Shown: positions 15,661 to 24,071, numbered from the stretch's first letter. The stretch is 64,000 bases of DNA from Methylobacterium radiodurans (GCF_003173735.1 NZ_CP029551.1:1975501-2039500); one strand, 5' to 3'. Numbers and translations are program-made. The notes: a model not told the origin generated them from the sequence alone.

Positions 15661-16074
15661 ATGACGAGCGTTGAACAGCCCCTCTCGAGGGGTCCGGCGG
15701 AGCCTTGCCCAAAGCCTGCAGCCGGCAAGCCTCGGCTGCGCCGCTGGGAGGCGAGCCGGCATCTCCGGGACCGCCACGGGATCGAGTTGGCGGTCTCCAC
15801 CTTGGCAAAGCTCGCCTGCCTCGGCGGCGGGCCGCCCTTCCAGAAGGCCGGGCGCGTGCCGCTCTACCCGGTCGACCTCCTCGACGCCTGGGCCACTGCA
15901 CGCCTCGGCCGCGTCGTTCACTCGACCTCGGAGGATGTGCGCCAAGCTGACCGAGGCGGCTACCCAGGCCACCCGCGCGGTCGAGATGCAAGGCCGGCAG
16001 ATCACCGCCCTGATGAGCTGCGTGGCGGGGCTCTCCCGCGAGATGGAGGAGCGCTGCGGTGTGGATCGCGCTGA
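15661..16074 (+). CDS. Small AlpA/excisionase-like HTH protein, probably frameshifted at its end
   Basis: Residues 24-80 ([20 protein letters not shown] then [20 protein letters not shown] and [16 protein letters not shown]) form the small HTH typical of excisionase/AlpA-like proteins in alphaproteobacterial islands. After [10 protein letters not shown] the frame continues for about 45 residues of Arg/Gly/Asp-rich sequence that looks like out-of-frame translation. Meanwhile the +1 frame (15935-16234) continues with sensible helical protein. Either the real gene ends soon after residue 92 and the tail is an artefact, or a frameshift split one gene in two. Likely role: regulation or directionality of island excision. 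Confidence 0.6.
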   Translation: MTSVEQPLSRGPAEPCPKPAAGKPRLRRWEASRHLRDRHGIELAVSTLAKLACLGGGPPFQKAGRVPLYPVDLLDAWATARLGRVVHSTSEDVRQADRGGYPGHPRGRDARPADHRPDELRGGALPRDGGALRCGSR

Positions 16075-16234
16075 GCTGGTCGAGACCGCCCTGACTGCGA
16101 TGCGGGCCGAGATGGGCTCGGATCCGGAGCGGGATAGCGTGTTGCGCAGCCTGCTCGGGCAGACCCGTCAGGCACCAGCGGAGAAGGGGGCGCCCGGTCC
16201 GGCGCTACGGCTGATCCCGGGTGGGAAGGTCTGA
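15935..16234 (+). CDS. Helical protein overlapping the HTH gene in another frame (99 aa)
   Basis: Sequence [20 protein letters not shown], then [20 protein letters not shown] and [20 protein letters not shown]: amphipathic helices, possibly a coiled coil. The ATG at 15935 has GGAGG touching it with no spacing, which is poor for initiation. This supports the idea that it is the second half of the preceding HTH gene, reached by frameshift. No family is recognised. Confidence 0.5.
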   Translation: MCAKLTEAATQATRAVEMQGRQITALMSCVAGLSREMEERCGVDRAELVETALTAMRAEMGSDPERDSVLRSLLGQTRQAPAEKGAPGPALRLIPGGKV

Positions 16235-16395
16235 CAGTGGAGGCGCCTTGCGTCAGCACCGGCCGCATCGCGCAGGCGTTCGTGAACTCGCCCTCGGTGG
16301 GTGAATCATGAGGCCGCTCTGTGCGCCTGAGCAGCCGCCTTGCAAATGATGAAAGCACGACGCATTTGCAGCAGCCGCGGTTAGCCCCTCATCGG

Positions 16396-17022
16396 CTACC
16401 GCTGGTCCGTCATCTCGGGCAGCTCGAAGGTGTCCCCGTAGCCCGGCGGGTTGCGTATCTGCGCGATGTGCCGCCCAGTCTCGGCCATCTGGTCATCGAA
16501 GCGCTGCTGCGCCTCACCCATTGCCGCTTCCGAGTTCACGACGAGCAGCCCGCGCAGGCCCCGCAGCACGTTCATGAGCTGCGATAGGATCAGCCCGGAG
16601 ATGTAGCCGAGGACCGCGTTTGCCCAGCGCGCATCGACTGCCCATCCTTCGTAAGAGAAGGCCACGGCAGGCGCGCAGGTGCCGCCGCCCGGCGGGCACG
16701 CCACGTACGGCTTGAGCATGACGACGAAGGCGACCCCGGCGAAGCTCATGATCACGAGCCCGGCCCAGAAATCCATCTGCTGCTCCAGGTTCTTGCGTAG
16801 CTGGATCAGACGCTTGATGGACATGCCGCTGCCGCGCAGGGATGTGGCGGTCAGCGCCATGGCCGGCAGGACGGCCGCGATCACGAAGCCGAAGAGGTTG
16901 ATCAGCTCGCCGCTCACCGTCGCGATAAAGTCCGGAGGCGCGAACCGCGCGGCAGCGGCAGCCATGACGGCGGCGACCGTCAAGCCCTTCCATCTGCCGA
17001 CCAGCTTGCGAACCCTGCTCAC
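16396..17022 (-). CDS. Four-helix membrane protein, unknown family (208 aa)
   Basis: Four hydrophobic segments are visible: LTVAAVMAAAAARF, LINLFGFVIAAVLPAMALTA, WAGLVIMSFAGVAFVVML and LGYISGLILSQLMNVL. A basic cytoplasmic loop follows the second (SIKRLIQLRKNLEQQ), a short Cys-containing loop (ACPPGGGTCAP) lies between the third and fourth, and a charged soluble tail ends the protein. The GTG at 17022 lies two bases after the stop of the upstream gene; a GTG at 17067 would overlap it. It forms a tight pair with the 333-aa protein. Possible roles are a membrane effector or anchor; no family is recognised. Confidence 0.65.
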   Translation of the reverse strand: MSRVRKLVGRWKGLTVAAVMAAAAARFAPPDFIATVSGELINLFGFVIAAVLPAMALTATSLRGSGMSIKRLIQLRKNLEQQMDFWAGLVIMSFAGVAFVVMLKPYVACPPGGGTCAPAVAFSYEGWAVDARWANAVLGYISGLILSQLMNVLRGLRGLLVVNSEAAMGEAQQRFDDQMAETGRHIAQIRNPPGYGDTFELPEMTDQR

Positions 17023-17024
17023 GT

Positions 17025-18026
17025 CTAGACGTAACCTTGTCTGTTGAAATGGTTGAAGGCGTCCCACAGGGCGCCGGAGATGCTTGGCCGATCGAAAAGT
17101 TCGCCTTCAGTCTCGACTTGCGCGGGGTAAGCCACCCGCTTGATGTGGCCCGACCGCTCGCGGCCCGCATGAGAATATAGGGTCAATTCGTCTTCGGGAA
17201 CGTCTCGGATCAAGTCAGAGACCTGATCCCTCGAAATTTCATACTTCGAGCCGTCAGATTTGAAGTACACCTCCAGCTTGAGCTCTATGTCGACGCCCTC
17301 CGCTTCGAGGGCTGCGATGCGCTCGTCCGTGAAATGCGCCGCCTTCAGTATCCCGAACACGGTCGAGCCGGATAGCCGCTCGGTGTCGGCCCGAGTTTCG
17401 GCGGTCCGCACCTGTCCCGGCCCGGCGCGCATCTCCGCTGCATCAGCTGCCTCGCGCGGGCGAAGGACCATCCGCTGCACCGAGGGCAACTCCTCGATGT
17501 TGACGGTCGGCGTGAACCGGAGCGAGAGATCGGGGGTGGAGATCCCGGTCTTAGTGCCCAGCATCCACTCCAAGAAGGCCTCGTTCCGGTTCATCGCGAT
17601 TTCGCGGTTCACGTACAGGAAGTGGTCGCCGATTAGCAGTGCGTATAGAAACCCGCGGATCAGCTCGGTGCCCTGAGGCGTGTTCGCATTGCGCAGCTGG
17701 TACTCACTGCCGCCGGCACCCGTCTGGATCAGCGGGATGCGCGACCCCGGCGCGAAGCGGACGATTTCCAAGAAGATGCCGCGTGGCATGACCTGCGCAG
17801 AGTTCATCACAAGACTTCCGTAGTCTTGAAACTGATCGTACCGCCTATGACTCGCGTCCGTGCTTACCTGAACACCACCAATTCGCCTGCCCAAGCTTGC
17901 TCTCAGCGCCTGCTCCAAGCTTGGGAAGTTTAGATCACCTCTGCGAACATTTGCCTTTGAGTAAAGTACGTTGATACCGCGAGCCACGTTCACGATCCCA
18001 TCTCTAGCTTTGAGCTTAGAGATCAC
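17025..18026 (-). CDS. Unknown soluble protein (333 aa), partner of the membrane protein
   Basis: No family is recognised. It has no signal peptide or membrane segment. The N-terminal third is basic. The middle has LEIVRFAPGSRIPLIQ, GTELIRGFLYALLIGDHFLY and VNREIAMNRNEAFLEWML. The C-terminal part has ELKLEVYFKSDGSKYEISRD with QVSDLIRDVPEDELTLYSHA, a plausible small alpha/beta domain. The start is a GTG at 18026 without a clear Shine-Dalgarno. The membrane-protein gene follows within two bases and a WYL-like gene precedes it on the same strand. A two-gene soluble-plus-membrane layout on an island is common among anti-phage systems, but that role is inference. Confidence 0.65.
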   Translation of the reverse strand: MISKLKARDGIVNVARGINVLYSKANVRRGDLNFPSLEQALRASLGRRIGGVQVSTDASHRRYDQFQDYGSLVMNSAQVMPRGIFLEIVRFAPGSRIPLIQTGAGGSEYQLRNANTPQGTELIRGFLYALLIGDHFLYVNREIAMNRNEAFLEWMLGTKTGISTPDLSLRFTPTVNIEELPSVQRMVLRPREAADAAEMRAGPGQVRTAETRADTERLSGSTVFGILKAAHFTDERIAALEAEGVDIELKLEVYFKSDGSKYEISRDQVSDLIRDVPEDELTLYSHAGRERSGHIKRVAYPAQVETEGELFDRPSISGALWDAFNHFNRQGYV

Positions 18027-18192
18027 GGATCGAGAGCGGAGTCAGCGAGCAACCCGTCTTTTCCCGCTAATTCTCAACCTTACCGCTACGCGCCAGCATT
18101 TTGCCGTGACCGAGCGCCGTCCTGTCTGTCCGCCCCTGTTTGTTCGTCGTTTGTTCTATATCGCGACGAGCCAGGTGATTGCAAGGGTAGCG

Positions 18193-19074
18193 TCAATGCA
18201 AGGTCGTGAAGTGCACCTCCGGGTTTGCGATCCGCAGCCCAGTCCCAAGGTCCGTGAGGCTCAGAATTCGGTCCGTGCGGAACTCTCTGCGCTCTCCCCG
18301 CAGGTAGCAGTGCGCGTGCAGCCGCACGCAATCCGCATCCTCCGTCACGCGCTCGAGCCGGATCTGCCGCTCCGTCACTCCTCCCCATGCATCGGCGTAG
18401 AGCAGCAGGTACTTCGAGCCCCGCAGTGAGTGTCCGCCACGAGCAGGCGTTTTGCGGGGCCGCTGAGCCGCCCGGATAGAGATCGGCGCGGACGCTGTCT
18501 GAGCGGGCGGGGCCGACGGGGACTGCGCCTTCGCGGTCGCGCCCCGGCTCGGCAACTTTGCGGCTGCCCGCGCGCCGCGGAGCAAATCCTTCGAGGTCAA
18601 CCGCTGCGGCTCAGGCATCGGTGGTGGCACATAGTGCATCGGTTGCGTGGGCGGCGGCGGCGGCGGTGTCGGCACGGGCACGCCCATCACGACCGGCACT
18701 GGTGTCGGCGCCGGCGGAGCGGCCGAGGGCGCCTGCGGTCTGGGGAGGGGCGGGAAGCGGTGCGTGAAGTCGTTTCTCCATGACGCTGTAGGCGGCGGCC
18801 CCTGCCTCGGCGCCAGCAGGTTCGGCATCAAGGCGGGAAGGTTCGGCACTGGAGCAGGTGGCGGCTCGATGATCTGTGTCGGCGCGGGTTCCGCGACCGG
18901 CAGTGCTACGAGCGCAGCGGGCGGCGCCTCAACTTCTAGCAGTGTGTCGGAAGCGTCTCCTGCGAATGCCAGGATCTGACCGCGTTGCTTGGCGCGCTGT
19001 CTGCGGAGCCCCACGACCAAGCCGAAACCACCGAGCGAGACAAGGATCCCGGCGAGCGTGTAGAGCGGCGGCAT
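18193..19074 (-). CDS. Membrane-tethered WYL-like domain protein (293 aa)
   Basis: One N-terminal membrane segment (LYTLAGILVSLGGFGLVVGL) is followed by basic residues (RRQRAKQRG), so the rest should be cytoplasmic. About 140 residues are a Pro-rich linker. The C-terminal 75 residues resemble a WYL domain: KYLLLYADAWGGVTERQIRL, then CVRLHAHCYLRGERREFRTD and RILSLTDLGTG. WYL domains bind nucleic acid or nucleotide ligands and often regulate defence genes, usually fused to a winged helix, not to a membrane anchor. No HTH is present. The ATG at 19074 has no visible Shine-Dalgarno. It sits 166 bases upstream of the 333-aa gene on the same strand. Confidence 0.65.
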   Translation of the reverse strand: MPPLYTLAGILVSLGGFGLVVGLRRQRAKQRGQILAFAGDASDTLLEVEAPPAALVALPVAEPAPTQIIEPPPAPVPNLPALMPNLLAPRQGPPPTASWRNDFTHRFPPLPRPQAPSAAPPAPTPVPVVMGVPVPTPPPPPPTQPMHYVPPPMPEPQRLTSKDLLRGARAAAKLPSRGATAKAQSPSAPPAQTASAPISIRAAQRPRKTPARGGHSLRGSKYLLLYADAWGGVTERQIRLERVTEDADCVRLHAHCYLRGERREFRTDRILSLTDLGTGLRIANPEVHFTTLH

Positions 19075-19290
19075 GGGGAGCGGTCCGGCGGCGTTCGGAT
19101 GATCCTACGTTGCACGTAGCCACTGTCGAGGTGCACGCTCGGCTAGACCGAACTTGGGTGTGCGCAGAACCTGCAGATTACGACCCAGATAGCATCGGCG
19201 GACGTTCTCTCCCGCGATTCGAAGGAGCGTTACGGCTTGGATCGCGCGGGGCTAGCCCGGACCACGATTGAGCTGTTCCAGAAAGCGCGA

Positions 19291-19533
19291 TCAACCATGC
19301 TTGGCCAGCCACTCGTCGATCGACGGGCCGATGTCGGCTGTCAGCCCCGACCGGCGGTCCAGCGCGCGATCGATCGCGCGCCGGTCCCAGCGCTTGGTCC
19401 CCGGGATAGGCCCAGGCACGATCTCGCGCCGGACCCAATTGTCGAAAGCGTCCAGGGTCTCGCAGCCGCAGTATTCCGCGGCCTGCTCGCGGGTGAGCCC
19501 GCGCGGGGTGATGCCCAGCGGCAGCTTCGTCAT
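19291..19533 (-). CDS. Excisionase/AlpA-like HTH protein (80 aa)
   Basis: A short protein with LTREQAAEYCGCETLDAFDN then WVRREIVPGPIPGTKRWDRR, the HTH-plus-wing pattern of MerR-like excisionases. Its place near the right att site makes it the best candidate for the recombination directionality factor of the island. ATG 19533 is preferred; a GTG at 19539 is in frame. The upstream gene ends nine bases before that, so they are likely cotranscribed. Confidence 0.65.
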   Translation of the reverse strand: MTKLPLGITPRGLTREQAAEYCGCETLDAFDNWVRREIVPGPIPGTKRWDRRAIDRALDRRSGLTADIGPSIDEWLAKHG

Positions 19534-19542
19534 GGCCACCGC

Positions 19543-19785
19543 TCAGCCACCCGGCGTCCAGTCGATCTTCGGCCTCTGCGACAGGATGCGCTCGAAATAG
19601 TTGGCCACCGCCTGCGCCCCGTCCGCGTGCATCATGGCGACCGGATGGGCGAGATAGGCCCGGGCTAGGTCGAGCGGGATCTCGCCGGCCTGAAGCGCGC
19701 TGAGCACCACGTCGATGAAGGCGTCGTTGGCCTCGTTGAAGTCGGACGAGAGCTTCTTGCGATCGTTCAGGGCCTTGATCGGCAT
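19543..19785 (-). CDS. Hypothetical protein (80 aa)
   Basis: A small helical protein: KLSSDFNEANDAFIDVVLSA, then GEIPLDLARAYLAHPVAMMH and ANYFERILSQRPKID. ATG 19785 has AGAGAAG a short way upstream. It is the first gene on the right side of the island and precedes the HTH gene in the same orientation. No family is recognised. Confidence 0.5.
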   Translation of the reverse strand: MPIKALNDRKKLSSDFNEANDAFIDVVLSALQAGEIPLDLARAYLAHPVAMMHADGAQAVANYFERILSQRPKIDWTPGG

Positions 19786-19906
19786 GCGCGGTAGCTTCTC
19801 TGGAGAGGCGAGCTCGGCGCTCAGATGGGCTGGCCGAGGTCTCTAACCTTGGCCGCTGGCCGGCATGCGGCATTCGACCACACGAATCATCGTATGATCG
19901 CACGCT

Positions 19907-19925
19907 GCTTCCGCAGCGCTTCCGC
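19907..19925. repeat. Two GCTTCCGC direct repeats inside attR
   Basis: GCTTCCGC at 19907-19914 and 19918-19925, 11 bases apart and in the same orientation as the three copies near attL. The last copy lies 48 bases before the att core. Probable arm-type integrase sites. Confidence 0.55.
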
Positions 19926-19973
19926 AACCCTGCTGCCAGCCGGGCTGCAAACTAGCTAAGTCATTGAGAAGAT

Positions 19974-20019
19974 TGGCGCACCCGACACGATTCGAACGTG
20001 TGACCTTTGCCTTCGGAGG
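19974..20019. repeat. attR: 46-bp core within tRNA-Arg
   Basis: Identical to 7553-7598. It forms the 3' part of the intact tRNA-Arg gene, so integration left the tRNA functional. Confidence 0.92.
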
Positions 20020-20050
20020 GCAACGCTCTATCCAGCTGAGCTACGGGTGC
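19974..20050 (-). tRNA. tRNA-Arg (anticodon CCG), CCA encoded
   Basis: Read on the minus strand: acceptor stem GCACCCG pairing with CGGGTGC, discriminator G and encoded CCA; D-arm with AGCTCAGCTGGATAGAGC; anticodon stem TTGCC with loop CTCCGAA; T-loop GTTCGAATC. 77 nt. It reads CGG codons. Its 3' end is the integration site of the genomic island. Confidence 0.95.
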
Positions 20051-20621
20051 TGCTCGGGAGCCTGATTAGCCGAACTGCTTGCGCCGTGCAACGGGGCAGT
20101 GGAAGAGATTGCGCTTCAAGGGATCCTCGCCCCATTGTCCATAGACAAAGGTCGCGGATTCGAATCGTAGGGGATGCGGGATCGTGGGTGCACTGCCGGT
20201 GCCCCCAGCTGCGGCCGGCGTGCGACCCGGTCGAGGGGAATGTGCCTTACGTGAGCCGCTTTCCGGGCCGGCTGATTAAGCCGTATCGCTTGACTTGAGC
20301 GCGTTGCGCCCCGGGACGTTTGGGTTCCGCGAATGTCGGCTTGCGCGGTCGTGTAGCGCGTAGTCTCGCATGCCAGCCATGCCACGCGGCGATCCTGTTG
20401 AGTTGGCTCCATGACTCGGCTGCAATCGCCTTATCGAAAAAGTTGAGCGGCTCCTGGAACGAAGGCCTCGCAGGGGCGCTCGGCGAGAGCCCGCTAAACC
20501 GAGGTCAGATGATACGCCACCGAAAGGCTGTTATGGACCTGTCGGCCGTGTGGCTCAGATGATGGGCCTTGAGCCTGTCCCGGAAAGCCCATCCGTCCGA
20601 TGCATCCGATGACGAAGAGGC
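20051..20621. other. Gene-free stretch right of the island
   Basis: No convincing gene. It contains a degenerate tRNA-like segment at 20144-20177 and otherwise unrecognised sequence before the IS256 remnant. Confidence 0.4.
20144..20177 (+). other. Degenerate tRNA-Arg 3'-half-like segment
   Basis: About 25 of 34 positions match the 3' half of the tRNA-Arg gene, including AAAGGTC and the T-loop ATTCGAATCGT, but on the opposite strand. The T-stem no longer pairs and there is no CCA. It could be a decayed att copy from an older element, or chance. Confidence 0.3.
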
Positions 20622-21625
20622 GATTGGCAGACGCGCGCCGGCACGGTCGAGCTGGGCATTCCGAAGCTGCGCATTTCGAAGCTGGGCAAGGGCAGCTCCT
20701 TTCCGGGCTTCCCGGAGCCGCGACGCATGGCCTAGAAGGCGCTCACAGCGGTGATCCAGGAGACCCACATCCAGGGCCTCTCGATCCGGTCCGTGGACGA
20801 CTTGGGTCCAAGCCATGGGAGGCACCGACGTATCGAAGAGGCAGGTCAGCCGGCTCTGCCAGGAGATCGACGAGCGCTTGGGCGTGCTCCTCGACCGGCC
20901 GATCGAGGGCGAGTAGCCATATCTCTGGATCGATGCGACCTGCGTGAAGGTGCGCTAGGACGGACGCATCGTCTCGGTGGCGGTGATCGTGGCGGCGGGC
21001 GTCAATGGCAACGGCCGTCACGAGGTGCTGGGCATGAATGTCGGTCCCTCTGAAGCCGAGACGTTCTGGAGGGACTTATCTCCGCAAGCGCGCTCGCCGG
21101 GGTCTGCGCGGGGTAAAGCTGGTCATCTCGGATGCGCATGAGGGCGTCGAGGTGTCAATGGCCAAGGTCATGGACACGACCTGGCAGCGCTGCCGCGTCC
21201 ACTTCATACCCAACGTGCTCGCCCATGCTGGGCGCAGCGGGCGGCGTGTCGTCTCCGCCTGCAGCGCCAGGCCCTCGCCCAGGATGACGGCGAGCCGGCC
21301 CGGCTCCAGTGGCGGCGCGTCGCCGATCAGCTCCGGCCTAAGGTGCCCAAACTCGCCGCGCTGATGGACGAGGCCGAGCCGGACGTGCTGGCTGCCATGG
21401 GCTTCCCGGCCGCACACCGGGTCGAGCTCCACAGCACAAACCCGCTGGAGCGCCTGAACGGCGAGATCAAACACGGGACCGAGGTGGTCGGCCTCTTCCC
21501 CAACGAGGCAGCCATCACCCGTCTTGTGGGAGCGATCCTGCTGGAACAGAGCGACAAGTGGGCCGTCCAGCGCTCCCGCTACATCACCCAGAAAAGCATC
21601 GCCCCATCAGCGATGATCCCCGCAT
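20622..21625 (+). pseudogene. IS256-family transposase, decayed
   Basis: Pieces of a Mutator-type transposase appear in order across several frames: DWQTRAGTVELGIPKLR, RQVSRLCQEIDERLG, YLWIDAT (first catalytic Asp), GVKLVISDAHEGVEVSMAKV (second Asp), TWQRCRVHF, and HSTNPLERLNGEIK, with the catalytic Glu region, followed by FPNEAAITRLVGAILLEQ. In-frame TAG stops lie at 20733, 20914 and 20956, and frameshifts occur near 20800, 21060 and 21230. No active transposase can be made. Terminal inverted repeats were not identified. Confidence 0.85.
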
Positions 21626-21821
21626 CAGCCCGCTCACCCTGGCAGCCTGATCCTCCCGGCCCAAGTCGGCAATCGTGGTGGCCATGCCGAAGCGACACCA
21701 GGCCAGGGGACACGCCCCCCGAAGCGGGCGCGGAGGCGATCAAGGCCGTATGAGCCACGCCGGCCGCAGGGATCGCAGGCGATGACGAATCTACGCCCTC
21801 GCAAGTCGCACAGTTGCTCGG

Positions 21822-22031
21822 TCACTGATCGAGCAAGCCGGCACGGATGAAGCCCCGCGAGATGAGGCGGTCCCTCCGCAGGGATCGGCGCTCGGCTTCT
21901 GCGAGATCCGACAGGGCATCCTCTATGGCTCGCACCAGCGCGGCCCAAGCGTCGCCGTGCGCGGCCTTGCGATAGGCCAACGCGATCGTCTCGGCCTCCG
22001 TGAGAAGCACATCGGATTGGTTCGCCTGCAT
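21822..22031 (-). CDS. Small hypothetical protein (69 aa)
   Basis: A helical protein: MQANQSDVLLTEAETIALAY, then WAALVRAIEDALSDLAEAER. The ATG has GAGG six bases upstream. No family is recognised. It sits alone between the IS256 remnant and a gene-free stretch. Confidence 0.5.
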   Translation of the reverse strand: MQANQSDVLLTEAETIALAYRKAAHGDAWAALVRAIEDALSDLAEAERRSLRRDRLISRGFIRAGLLDQ

Positions 22032-22436
22032 GGCCTGCCTCGTTGGAACGAAGCATGAACAAAGCTCGGAGTGGGCGGTGGTTCAAGCCTCGCTGCAAGC
22101 GCTGTTGAGGCGCTGTGGAAAACGAGGATAGCGCGCGTATGCGCTGGCGTGACGCGGGCACGCAACGGCGGCGCGATCCTGCAACGGTGGCGGCCCCACC
22201 TGAGGATGGCGGCCATAAGAACTAGGGGCCCGAGCGCAGTGCACCGCTCAACCCGACCGCAGCGAAGTCTCGGCCATAACGGCGCAGATCCTGGCCGAGC
22301 CTGCTTGTTGGCGCCAAACGTAGCGTAGAGGCCAAGCTGAGCAATCTAGTGCGGAAATAATCCCAAAAAATTTGGCTTCAGCGATCGAAAAATGCTGGAA
22401 CGTCAGTGTCGTGCTCACGTTCCTCAGAGGTAAACC
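22032..22436. other. Gene-free stretch
   Basis: No gene, RNA or strong repeat recognised. The last 60 bases are AT-richer and probably hold the promoter of the secreted protein at 22437. Confidence 0.35.
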
Positions 22437-22751
22437 ATGACCATGAGAGATCAGTCGATGAAGCGGGTGATGATCGTGCTTGCCAGCACCTTGGCTATGA
22501 CTGGTGCTGCGCTTGCTGCGGAGAACCCCGCCGGGGGCGTTTCAGCGATGGACAAAGCTGGCACGGTCACAGGCGTGGGCTCTTCATTATCGGAGTCCAA
22601 CGCCGCAGGTCCGATGAGAGATTCGACAGACCCTTCTGCTTCACCGAGCACTACCGGGACCGCTCCCAGCAAGCAGATGAACAGCAACGGATCCAGCCCG
22701 ATGAGCAGTGGCAGCGGGGACGCTGCCGGGCCGGCGGGAACCAGGCGTTGA
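22437..22751 (+). CDS. Small exported Ser/Gly-rich protein (104 aa)
   Basis: It starts at ATG 22437 with AGAGG six bases upstream. A signal peptide (MKRVMIVLASTLAMTGAALA, cleavage before AENPAGG) follows a short N-terminal extension; ATG 22458 may be the actual start. The mature part is low-complexity: Ser, Gly, Thr, Pro and Asn, without Cys. Similar small exported disordered proteins occur in methylobacteria; function unknown. The protein at 23799 has the same style. Confidence 0.6.
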   Translation: MTMRDQSMKRVMIVLASTLAMTGAALAAENPAGGVSAMDKAGTVTGVGSSLSESNAAGPMRDSTDPSASPSTTGTAPSKQMNSNGSSPMSSGSGDAAGPAGTRR

Positions 22752-23015
22752 GCGGGTCGACATTCGAGGGGCATGGCCAGGGCAGCAATGCCCTGCCTTT
22801 TCTGTACTGGCCAACGGCTCGGTGAAAATTCACGGCGGTGGGCCGCTCAATATTAAGAGGGCGTTAACCTTTCGATGCTCGTGCTACCCCAAACAGCACG
22901 AGGCTTTCGCCCAATGGTTACGATTGCGTTTCTCGGCATGCTGAGCGTCACCCTGGCGGCCGCCGCAACCGGTGCTGTCAGTGCATCAGACGTTCGGTGA
23001 GCGGCCGATGCTCCC

Positions 23016-23186
23016 TCAGCGGATCGCAACGCTCTCGGCTAACCGTAGGTATTGTGGAGGCGATGCTTCTTCGTCCACTGCCCGCACTAACTGAGCTTGT
23101 ATCGCGCTGTCGGCCAGCAGCGAAAGACCGCCCGTCGCTACGGCGGCTAGGATGATACGGAATAAGACGGCGGATAGTAGGGGCAT
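23016..23186 (-). CDS. Small hydrophobic hypothetical protein (56 aa)
   Basis: Reads MPLLSAVLFRIILAAVATGG then LSLLADSAIQAQLVRAVDEE from ATG 23186, with one possible membrane or signal segment. Codon use is less GC-biased than normal here and no Shine-Dalgarno is clear, so it may not be a gene. Confidence 0.3.
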   Translation of the reverse strand: MPLLSAVLFRIILAAVATGGLSLLADSAIQAQLVRAVDEEASPPQYLRLAESVAIR

Positions 23187-23798
23187 CGAAGCAGCACCGT
23201 GAGGGTGCGTCCATCTATCGTGAGCCGGCAAGCTTGTCTGCAGCCCGGCGAGCACGGCCGCCTCGATCGACAGGTCTTGTCATTCGATATGTGCCGCCTG
23301 TGGTGCGCGCGCATCGGCAGCCGGGTTGGCGCGCTGAGCTTCTGTCCAAATTTTGGGCTGCGCCGAAAACGCTGCCAAGCGTCGTATTGCTTGATTGATT
23401 TATTCAACATCTCATGCCGAAAAATTTGATGCCGGGCGCTTTCGCATCTCTTCGAGCTGATCCATGACACCCACCTTCCCATAAGCGCCCTGAGCGCAGC
23501 ATCGATCTGTGGCGTCACCGAACTTTTGCACCGAGCCACCCGAGAGGCCATTGCGTGAGGGCAGGCATGGGTTGCCGGAGGGCCGGATCCGGTGAGGTGA
23601 TGGGCGCGATCTACTGGGTCCGCAGCCCGATCTCGGCATGCGATTGCGCAGCGCCTTCGCGAACACGGTGGGCACGTGTTCCCTTACAAGGACAGGCTGA
23701 CCAGCTTCCGATTGGTCAAGCTCCGCTCCATCTCGCGGTCTCGTGAACCCTTCTGCCCTCCCGAACGTTTGCCCCCGAACCGTAAGAGAGGTCTCCGA
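23187..23798. other. Gene-free stretch
   Basis: Nothing recognised on either strand. A Shine-Dalgarno-like AGAGAGG near its end belongs to the gene at 23799. Confidence 0.35.
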
Positions 23799-24071
23799 AT
23801 GCGTTCTGTCCTATTCGCCCTACCGCTGGCTGTGGCATTTGCCGGTGCGGCTGTGGCTCAAACCAGTGTAGCGCCCGCTCCGGGTGCTCCGGCTCCAGGA
23901 ACTTCGGGCGTGGCTGCTCCCACGACCAACGCGACCGGCTCCCCAGCCGCTGGCAGCTACTCTCCAACCGGCCGTCCCGCGGACTCGATCTCCAACGATT
24001 CCTCCGCGGCCGGGAACGCGGGCCAGCCCTCCCGAGTGGCGCCCCAGGGCGGCGGCGGAAGCAGCCGCTAA
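23799..24071 (+). CDS. Small exported Pro/Ser/Gly-rich protein (90 aa)
   Basis: The ATG at 23799 follows AGAGAGG. Signal peptide MRSVLFALPLAVAFAGAAVA, cleavage before QTSVAPA. The mature chain is disordered (APAPGAPAPGTSGVAAPTTN, then a Gly/Ser tail) with no Cys or known domain. Function unknown; it may be a periplasmic or surface protein. The in-frame sequence from 23676 lacks a signal peptide and is not used. Confidence 0.6.
   Translation: MRSVLFALPLAVAFAGAAVAQTSVAPAPGAPAPGTSGVAAPTTNATGSPAAGSYSPTGRPADSISNDSSAAGNAGQPSRVAPQGGGGSSR

Larger units (their letters stand above)
7553..20019. mobile_element. 12.4-kb genomic island integrated at tRNA-Arg(CCG)
   Basis: The island is bounded by a perfect 46-bp direct repeat (7553-7598 and 19974-20019), which is the 3' part of the tRNA-Arg gene. 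The complete tRNA is restored at the right end, and the element lies on its 3' side, as expected for tRNA-targeting integrases. An intact tyrosine recombinase gene begins 168 bases inside the left repeat, and GCTTCCGC repeats lie just inside both ends. Cargo: flagellin, flbT, small unknown genes, ribbon-helix-helix and HTH proteins, and a WYL/unknown/membrane-protein trio. There are no conjugation or replication genes, so it is an integrative but not self-transmissible island. Confidence 0.9.

Noticed and set aside
16396..18026. Kiwa defence system (KwaA four-helix protein and KwaB)
   Set aside because: The sizes and the membrane-plus-soluble layout are similar, but I see no DUF4868 motifs in the 333-aa protein and no recognisable KwaA sequence. 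Only the architecture agrees.
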